Assembly: GCA_002412595.1 (NCBI GenBank) | Contig: DHVJ01000020.1 | Span: 24,876 to 46,015 of the forward strand | Source: Anaerolineaceae bacterium UBA5211 | GTDB lineage: Bacteria; Chloroflexota; Anaerolineae; Anaerolineales; Anaerolineaceae | Length of the DNA stretch: 21,140 nucleotides | Direction of reading: 5' to 3' | Part shown: one piece after another, positions 16,099 to 21,140 of the stretch | Position numbering within the stretch: the stretch's first letter is position 1 | Layout: the number at the start of each line of letters is the position of its first letter | Notes under the pieces: model-generated | Database searches by the model: none | What the model was told of the DNA's origin: nothing | What the model saw: only the letters and a program-made list of their open reading frames with translations | Translations under genes and position numbers: made by a program

Positions 16099-17767
16099 CG
16101 GTCAGTAAATCCTTCAACTTGGTCAATGCGATTTTGGTCTCCGCTGTGGTCTCACCCAGCAAAGAAGCAATTTCCTGCACAATGCGCATTTGTTTCTCGA
16201 CTACTTTGTCTGTGATATCAATCGTTTGGCGGCTAATTTCTTCCTTTTGTTCGCGCGCGTTCTCCTCATCGGTTACATCGCGCATGATGCACATGATGAT
16301 GTGGTAGCTCTTATCGTAGATGACGGTCTGTTCCACGTATTTCTCATATTCCGCCAGGTAGGTACGCTGGTTGTGCACGCGCTTGCCCTTGTCCATCACT
16401 TCCTGGAACACACGTGGATCCATGATGCGCACTACCTGCTCACCCAGCACATCCGATGCGCGCTTTATGTTGATGATCTCTCTGGCCGCCGCGTTGATCT
16501 GCTGCACTTCCAGCATCTCGTTCAACACAATGATGCCGTTGGGGGTGTTCTTGATGATGGTGTCGGAGAAGGATTCAGCCTTTTCTTTCAGGAAGGGCAG
16601 GCACATGGTCAAATCCGCTTTGCCATAATAAACCGCAGCCGCTTTTTCCCGGCAGGTGTTGTAGCCGCAGGAACCGCAGTTGAGTTCGTCTTCTGGTTTG
16701 GTTTTGCCGATTTTCGCCATGATGGCTTTGATATCGGCTTCGCTGGGTACTGGTTTTTCCACATCCAAAAAAGGATGCTCGCGTGCCATCTTCGCCATCT
16801 CAGGCAGCTCCACGCGAAAATCCTTCGGGCCGGCGTAATGCCGTACTTGGACGGTATTGCGCACTAATGAGCGGCGCTGTTTGTCCATGGCCGGCCCGCC
16901 TACGCAGCTTCCGGCGCAGGCTGACATTTCAATGAAGCACTTGCTCAGGTTGCCATTGATTACATCCGCAAGGGCATTGATGCAGTTATCCATGCCGTCC
17001 ACCGCGATGTAGCTGTAATCGGCTGAATCGCAAACCATGGTCTTCAGAATGCCGCCGGAGGTGGGGAATAAACGCGCCTTGCTCTCTTGGGTCTCGTCGG
17101 GAATATGCTCAAAAGTGATTCCGGCCCCTTCCAGCCATTCGGTCAATTCTTCGAAGGTCAGCACGCAATCCACCAGGTCTTCGATCTCATCCGCTTCCGC
17201 TTTCTTCGAAAGGCAAGGGCCGATGAAAATGGTTTTCGCGCCTGGATATTTATCTTTGATGCTCATGCTGTGCGCCTGCATGGGGGATATAACTTTTGCC
17301 AGCGCAGGCAGTGCTTCGGGATAATGTTTTTGGATAAGCAGGTTGACGGTATAGCAGCAGGAAGAAATGATCACATCCTGTTTGCCTTCTTTTATTAACT
17401 GCTCATATTGTTTTTTTACCATCGTGGCGCCTACAGCCGTCTCTTCCACCGCCGAAAATCCCAACTGTTTCAAAGCAATTTCCAAGGCTTTGATGGTCAC
17501 ACCGATGTAATTGGCTACAAATGAAGGAGCAATGCTGGCGACCACAATCTCGTTTTGGGCAATCAGCGTTTTCGCCTTTTCAACATCACTGCGAATTTGT
17601 TTGGCATTCTGCGGGCAGACTACAAAACATTGCCCGCACAGAATACATTCTTCATTCACAATGTGCGCCTGATTGCCCGAAAATCGGATGGATTTTACCG
17701 GACAATTGCGAATACATTTATAGCAATTCTTACAACTTGCAGTTTTGAGTAGTAAATAATCAACCAT
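16091..17767 (-). CDS. hydS: Sensory [FeFe]-hydrogenase with PAS domain (HydS/group C type)
   Basis: A 558-residue putative H2 or redox sensor. Order: two [4Fe-4S] ferredoxin motifs (Cys12, 15, 18, 22 and Cys41, 44, 47, 51); H-cluster domain with SSCCYT (135-140), GPCLSKKAE (183-191) and EMSACAGSCVGG (280-291); a further four-Cys cluster motif (Cys364, 367, 372, 389); PAS domain about 400-500; and a C-terminal helical, coiled-coil-like tail (500-558). All four expected H-cluster cysteines are present. The SCCP Pro is Tyr and the third motif is GSC instead of GGC. The frame is open to 17812, with ATGs at 17779 and 17767. GGTGA lies five bases before 17767, the same spacing as at trxB, so 17767 is preferred. 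The stop overlaps the phosphatase start by eight bases. Output through that phosphatase is inferred. Confidence 0.87.
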   Translation of the reverse strand: MVDYLLLKTASCKNCYKCIRNCPVKSIRFSGNQAHIVNEECILCGQCFVVCPQNAKQIRSDVEKAKTLIAQNEIVVASIAPSFVANYIGVTIKALEIALKQLGFSAVEETAVGATMVKKQYEQLIKEGKQDVIISSCCYTVNLLIQKHYPEALPALAKVISPMQAHSMSIKDKYPGAKTIFIGPCLSKKAEADEIEDLVDCVLTFEELTEWLEGAGITFEHIPDETQESKARLFPTSGGILKTMVCDSADYSYIAVDGMDNCINALADVINGNLSKCFIEMSACAGSCVGGPAMDKQRRSLVRNTVQVRHYAGPKDFRVELPEMAKMAREHPFLDVEKPVPSEADIKAIMAKIGKTKPEDELNCGSCGYNTCREKAAAVYYGKADLTMCLPFLKEKAESFSDTIIKNTPNGIIVLNEMLEVQQINAAAREIINIKRASDVLGEQVVRIMDPRVFQEVMDKGKRVHNQRTYLAEYEKYVEQTVIYDKSYHIIMCIMRDVTDEENAREQKEEISRQTIDITDKVVEKQMRIVQEIASLLGETTAETKIALTKLKDLLTDE

Positions 17768-17784
17768 TTCGCTCACCATGAAAG

Positions 17785-17821
17785 TCCCGCCACCTAGTAG
17801 AAAGCTCAACAAGTGGCGGGA
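17785..17821 (-). promoter_or_regulatory. Hairpin overlapping the hydS translation-start region
   Basis: TCCCGCCAC (17785-17793) and GTGGCGGGA (17813-17821) form a perfect nine-pair stem with a 19-base loop. In the minus-strand mRNA the 3' arm contains the AGGTGG that would serve the ATG at 17779, so folding would hide it; the GGTGA for the ATG at 17767 stays outside the stem. The 5' arm could also pair with the 3' arm of the hairpin at 17840-17889. Confidence 0.5.
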
Positions 17822-17839
17822 ATCTAAATTATCTGCGCC

Positions 17840-17889
17840 AACCAGTTGCTACCCGCCCGTATCACTTGCGCCGGGCGGGTAGTCTGGTT
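17840..17889 (-). terminator. Strong hairpin after the ferredoxin gene (attenuator, processing or terminator-like)
   Basis: An 11-pair perfect stem (CTACCCGCCCG, 17849-17859, with CGGGCGGGTAG, 17872-17882) is extended by six more pairs (AACCAG, 17840-17845, with CTGGTT, 17884-17889) across a small 3:1 internal loop. It begins nine bases after the ferredoxin stop on the minus strand. No U-run follows, so it is not a standard intrinsic terminator. It may partly terminate, set an mRNA end, or act as one arm of an attenuator before hydS. Confidence 0.55.
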
Positions 17890-17898
17890 CGGTCAGGA

Positions 17899-18138
17899 TT
17901 AAATCCGTTTTAAAACCTGGGTATCAAAGAAATTCTTGGTCGTTTCCGGTTTCAATGAGAAGATTTCTTCACCGATCGTCACGTTTACGCCGTTCACACA
18001 ATTGCCCATGCAAAAGGTTCCGCAGAGGTCGATCTTATCCTTCAGATCATTTTCAGCAATGAGCTGTTGTAGCTCCTCAACCACTTCCCGAGAGCCCTTC
18101 AAATGGCAGGAACTTCCAATGCATACGGTAATCTTCAT
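17899..18138 (-). CDS. NuoE-like thioredoxin-fold [2Fe-2S] ferredoxin
   Basis: A 79-residue ferredoxin of the NuoE/HydC-like thioredoxin-fold type. Cys6, Cys11, Cys43 and Cys47 give the C-x4-C ... C-x3-C pattern that binds one [2Fe-2S] cluster; Cys39 is additional. In electron-bifurcating and sensory hydrogenase systems such small proteins pass electrons to or from the hydrogenase. Its place between adhE and hydS suggests the same here, though its partner is not shown. AAGGAG precedes the ATG at 18136-18138. It starts 15 bases after the kinase-like gene and is followed by a strong hairpin. Confidence 0.85.
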   Translation of the reverse strand: MKITVCIGSSCHLKGSREVVEELQQLIAENDLKDKIDLCGTFCMGNCVNGVNVTIGEEIFSLKPETTKNFFDTQVLKRI

Positions 18139-18153
18139 GATTTTCTCCTTATC

Positions 18154-18903
18154 CTATTCGTAATCGACCACTGCAGTCCAGCGCAGCAGAAATTCTCTTT
18201 GTTCCGGTTTTTCTTTGACCAACTGTGAAGCAGCCACAATGGGCAGCCATTTTTGGATACTCTGTTTAGCCGTATCACCTCTATCGCAGAAAAGCTTCAG
18301 ATATTTTTCTGCAATTTCGTCCTCGCCTTCCAGGCGGAATAGCAGGTAAGTTCTGGCTGCATCCGCACTGCCATTGCCCTGGGTCACGTGAGCCCAGTCT
18401 ATGATGTAAGCCACATCATCTTCACCCACAATGATATTGCTGGGGTTGAAATCGCCATGACAGACCTTCTTATGCTTAGGCATGCTTTCCAGGCGCGTAT
18501 GCAATTCATAACGCGTGGTGGCATCTAATCCGGACTGGGTTATCTTGCGGTGCATCTTCTCAAAAATGGTGTTCAACATGGGCACGCGCTTGCTCTGGAT
18601 CTCCAATTGGATGTCCACAAAGCGCTCCAGGTACTCGTCCACCTTTTCCGGGTTCTCGCTCATCAGGCGCCACAGGGTCTTGCCCTGGATGAATTCGGTC
18701 ACAATGGCCCATTTGCCGTTGACCTTGGTCACCTCGATCACCTTGGGGATCGGCAGGTCTGTCACTTCTACGCGCGCCTGGTTAAGGGCTTCGTTCAATA
18801 CGTCCGCCTTGGAATAATCCTCGTCGAAAACTTTGATGGCCAGGTCGCCGTCGCGGTAAACCGTTTTAGACGTCCGCACTGCAATGACTTTTTGTAATTT
18901 CAT
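18154..18903 (-). CDS. APH-fold small-molecule kinase (aminoglycoside phosphotransferase family)
   Basis: A 249-residue protein with the aminoglycoside/choline-kinase fold. The ATP-binding Lys24 lies in LAIKVF, the catalytic loop HGDFNPSN is at 149-156, and the metal-binding Asp169 is in IIDWAH. Family members phosphorylate antibiotics, choline, sugars or, rarely, proteins. Nothing in the sequence defines the substrate, and resistance is unlikely given its place within a fermentation operon. GAGGAGGCAGGAG lies just upstream of the ATG at 18901-18903. It begins 15 bases after the adhE stop and ends 15 bases before the ferredoxin gene, so it is clearly co-transcribed. Its role may be regulatory or metabolic, linked to ethanol/H2 output; that part is inference. 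Confidence 0.82.
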   Translation of the reverse strand: MKLQKVIAVRTSKTVYRDGDLAIKVFDEDYSKADVLNEALNQARVEVTDLPIPKVIEVTKVNGKWAIVTEFIQGKTLWRLMSENPEKVDEYLERFVDIQLEIQSKRVPMLNTIFEKMHRKITQSGLDATTRYELHTRLESMPKHKKVCHGDFNPSNIIVGEDDVAYIIDWAHVTQGNGSADAARTYLLFRLEGEDEIAEKYLKLFCDRGDTAKQSIQKWLPIVAASQLVKEKPEQREFLLRWTAVVDYE

Positions 18904-18918
18904 TTCTCCTGCCTCCTC

Positions 18919-21140
18919 TTATTTCCCGTAATAAGCATTCAGGTACATGGCTTTGATCTCACTTAGCAGCGGGTAACGTGGATTTGCGCCGGTGCACTGG
19001 TCGTCAAAGGCCTGCTCCACCATATCGTCCAGCCGATCCAGGAAATCTTTCTCATCGATGCCATACTCCTGGATGGTCTTCTTGATGCCTACCTTGGCTT
19101 TCAGTTCTTCAATCGCCTGGATCAGTTTTTCCAGTTTCTCTTCATCGCTCTTGCCGCCCAGTTTCAGGTAGTCCGCAATTTCCGCATATCTGGCCAAGGT
19201 GTGCGGGTGGTCATACTGCGGGAAAGTGCCCATGCGGGTCGGCTTCTCCGAAGCATTGAATTTTAGCACTTCATTGATCATCAAGGCATTGGCAATACCG
19301 TGCGGTAGGTGGTGGAACGCGCCCAGCTTGTGCGCCATTGAGTGGCACACGCCCAGGAAGGCATTGGCAAAAGCCATGCCGGCCATGGTGGAAGCGTTGG
19401 CCATCTTTTCCCGTGCCTCAGGATCGTTCGCGCCTTTCTCGTAAGCCCGCGGCAGGTATTCGAAGATGGTTTGCATGGCTTTCAATCCCAGCCCGTCGGT
19501 GTAATCGGTCGCCAGCATGGAAGCGTAGGATTCCAAAGCGTGGGTCAGCGCGTCGATTCCGGAGGCGCTGGTCAGGCCCTTGGGCATCGCCATCATCATG
19601 TCCGCATCCACAATTGCCATATTTGGCATCAGTTCATAATCCGCCAGCGGGTACTTCACGCCGCTCTTTTCGTCCGTGATGACCGCGAAGGGCGTCACTT
19701 CCGAACCGGTACCGGCCGAGGTCGGCACGGCGATGAAAGTTGCTTTCTCACCCATCTTGGGGAAGGTATAGACACGTTTGCGAATGTCCATGAAGCGCAT
19801 GGCCATGTCCATGAAATCGGCTTCCGGGTGTTCGTACATCACCCACATGATCTTGCCCGCGTCCATGGCGCTGCCGCCGCCCACCGCGATGATGCAGTCG
19901 GGTTGGAAGGCGCGCATGGCTTCGGCGCCTTCTTTGGCACAGGCCAGCGAGGGATCCGGGGCCACGTCGTAGAAGGTCGTGTGCTGGATGCCCAGTTCGT
20001 TGAGCTTATCGGTAATAGTCTTGGTGTACCCGTTGTTGTAGAGGAAGGAATCGGTCACGATAAAGACCTTCTTCTTGTTCAACACGCTGCCCAGTTCGTC
20101 CAACGCCACCGGCAGACAACCTCTCTTGATATAGACTTTTTGAGGCGTTCTGAACCACAGCATGTTTTCTCTCCTTTGCGCGACTGTCTTGATGTTGACC
20201 AGGTGTTTTACGCCTACGTTTTCAGAAACCGAGTTGCCGCCCCAGGAACCGCAGCCCAGGGTCAGCGAGGGCACCAGCTTGAAGTTGTACAGGTCGCCGA
20301 TGCCGCCGTGAGAAGAGGGGGTATTCACCAACACCCGGCAGGTTTTCATTCTGGCTTCAAACGCAGCTAGTTTTTCGCTCTCGGTAATGGTGTTCAAATA
20401 AACGGAGGAAGTATGTCCAAAGCCGCCGTCCGCGATCAGGTGCTCAGCCTTGTTCAACGCATCGTTGAAATCCTTTGCGCGGTACATGCCTAACACCGGG
20501 GAGAGTTTCTCGTGCGCGAATTCTTCGCTCAGTTCCACGCTCTCCACTTCGCCGATCAGGATCTTGACGTCTTCCGGCACTTTCACGCCGGCCAGCGCCG
20601 CGATGTGGTGCGCGCTCTGTCCGACGATCTTGGCGTTCAAAGCGCCGTTGATGATGATGGTCTTACGCACCTTTTCTGTTTCAGTTCCCTTCAGGAAATA
20701 GCAGTTGCGCTTTTGGAATTCAGCTTTGACTTGATCATAGACTTTATCCAGCGCGATTACTGATTGTTCCGAGGCGCAGATCATGCCGTTGTCAAAGGTC
20801 TTGGAATGGATGATCGAGTTGACCGCCAGTAAAATATCGGCTGTATCGTCGATGATGGCAGGCGTGTTGCCGGCCCCTACCCCCACTGCCGGTTTGCCGG
20901 AGGAGTAAGCCGCCTTGACCATGCCAGGCCCGCCCGTTGCCAGGATCATGTCAGCTTCGCGCATGATCAAGTTGGAAAGCTCCAGCGTGGGTTCATCCAC
21001 CCAGCCGATTATGCTTTCCGGTGCGCCCGCAGCCACGGCCGCTTCCAACACCACTTTCGCGGCAGCAATGGTGCAGTTCTTGGCACGTGGGTGCGGGCTG
21101 ATGATCATACCGTTGCGAGTCTTCAAGGCCAGCAGGGTTT
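18919..21140 (-). CDS. adhE: Bifunctional acetaldehyde/alcohol dehydrogenase AdhE (5' end beyond the window)
   Basis: AdhE reduces acetyl-CoA to acetaldehyde and then to ethanol, reoxidising two NADH in fermentation. The visible 740 codons cover most of the aldehyde dehydrogenase domain and all of the iron-dependent alcohol dehydrogenase domain; about 130 N-terminal residues should lie to the right. The frame stays open to the window edge, and the upstream residues TLLALKTRNGM match internal AdhE sequence, so TTG 21124-21126 is not a true start. The ALDH catalytic Cys is in FDNGMICASEQ (about 20778). The ADH half shows GGGSAMDAGK, GIDALTHALESY and HSMAHKLGAFHHLPHG with the iron-binding His residues. 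AdhE commonly forms spirosomes. It is the most upstream visible gene of the minus-strand operon. Confidence 0.95.
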   Translation of the reverse strand, partial: TLLALKTRNGMIISPHPRAKNCTIAAAKVVLEAAVAAGAPESIIGWVDEPTLELSNLIMREADMILATGGPGMVKAAYSSGKPAVGVGAGNTPAIIDDTADILLAVNSIIHSKTFDNGMICASEQSVIALDKVYDQVKAEFQKRNCYFLKGTETEKVRKTIIINGALNAKIVGQSAHHIAALAGVKVPEDVKILIGEVESVELSEEFAHEKLSPVLGMYRAKDFNDALNKAEHLIADGGFGHTSSVYLNTITESEKLAAFEARMKTCRVLVNTPSSHGGIGDLYNFKLVPSLTLGCGSWGGNSVSENVGVKHLVNIKTVAQRRENMLWFRTPQKVYIKRGCLPVALDELGSVLNKKKVFIVTDSFLYNNGYTKTITDKLNELGIQHTTFYDVAPDPSLACAKEGAEAMRAFQPDCIIAVGGGSAMDAGKIMWVMYEHPEADFMDMAMRFMDIRKRVYTFPKMGEKATFIAVPTSAGTGSEVTPFAVITDEKSGVKYPLADYELMPNMAIVDADMMMAMPKGLTSASGIDALTHALESYASMLATDYTDGLGLKAMQTIFEYLPRAYEKGANDPEAREKMANASTMAGMAFANAFLGVCHSMAHKLGAFHHLPHGIANALMINEVLKFNASEKPTRMGTFPQYDHPHTLARYAEIADYLKLGGKSDEEKLEKLIQAIEELKAKVGIKKTIQEYGIDEKDFLDRLDDMVEQAFDDQCTGANPRYPLLSEIKAMYLNAYYGK

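Noticed and set aside
17840..17889. Reading the large hairpin as a standard intrinsic terminator separating two operons
   Set aside because: No U-run follows the stem on the minus strand, and the flanking genes are functionally related, so attenuation or processing fits better.
19342..20370. 342-codon open frame on the plus strand opposite adhE
   Set aside because: It lies fully within the AdhE coding region on the other strand. AdhE has clear motifs throughout, and the product of this frame is His/Arg/Gly-rich with no family resemblance.
1..21140. CRISPR array, insertion sequence, prophage or defence island
   Set aside because: No direct-repeat series, transposase, integrase or terminal inverted repeats were seen, and all genes fit ordinary metabolism or signalling.

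Overview
The window looks like a piece of a chromosome from an anaerobic, fermentative bacterium, most plausibly a member of the Chloroflexota (Anaerolineae-like). That placement is an inference. It rests on the mix of a FabL-type enoyl reductase, an archaeal-like thiolase, a second FtsZ-type protein, [FeFe]-hydrogenases and AdhE, and on moderate GC with very tight gene packing. No mobile element, tRNA, rRNA or CRISPR array is visible. No stretch above 300 bases lacks a gene; the longest gaps are 201-369 and 11361-11525, about 165 bases each.

Left part (1-6538). A truncated thioredoxin reductase gene runs off the left edge and is divergent from a FabL-like enoyl-ACP reductase gene. A cyclase/formamidase-family gene converges on fabL with no intervening base. 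Divergent from it is a thiolase gene overlapping an AlkZ-related winged-helix gene. A GH13-type glycosidase gene follows, apparently leaderless, and converges with a one-base gap on an atypical (NDUFA9-like) SDR gene that also looks leaderless.

Middle (6619-13466). A plus-strand cassette encodes an unrecognised TIM-barrel-like protein, an FtsZ paralogue and a 72-residue protein. The FtsZ paralogue keeps the GTP-binding loops and the C-terminal peptide but has His at the usual catalytic T7-loop Asp. Minus-strand genes for a nucleotidyltransferase-fold protein, a GNAT acetyltransferase and a YgiD/DODA-type dioxygenase converge on it. A 7TM-PAS-PAS-GGDEF diguanylate cyclase gene follows on the plus strand.

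Right part (13485-21140, all minus strand). Transcription order is adhE (N-terminus beyond the window), an APH-fold kinase, a NuoE-like [2Fe-2S] ferredoxin, a PAS-containing sensory [FeFe]-hydrogenase (HydS/group C type), a SpoIIE-type phosphatase with an uncharacterised C-terminal half, and a group-B-type [FeFe]-hydrogenase. Gaps are mostly 15-16 bases or overlaps. The exception is the ferredoxin-hydS gap, which holds two strong hairpins. The module reads as an ethanol/hydrogen redox-disposal operon with its own H2 sensor and phosphatase output.

The most novel-looking elements are the FtsZ-paralogue cassette and the hairpin-bearing leader of the H2-sensor gene.
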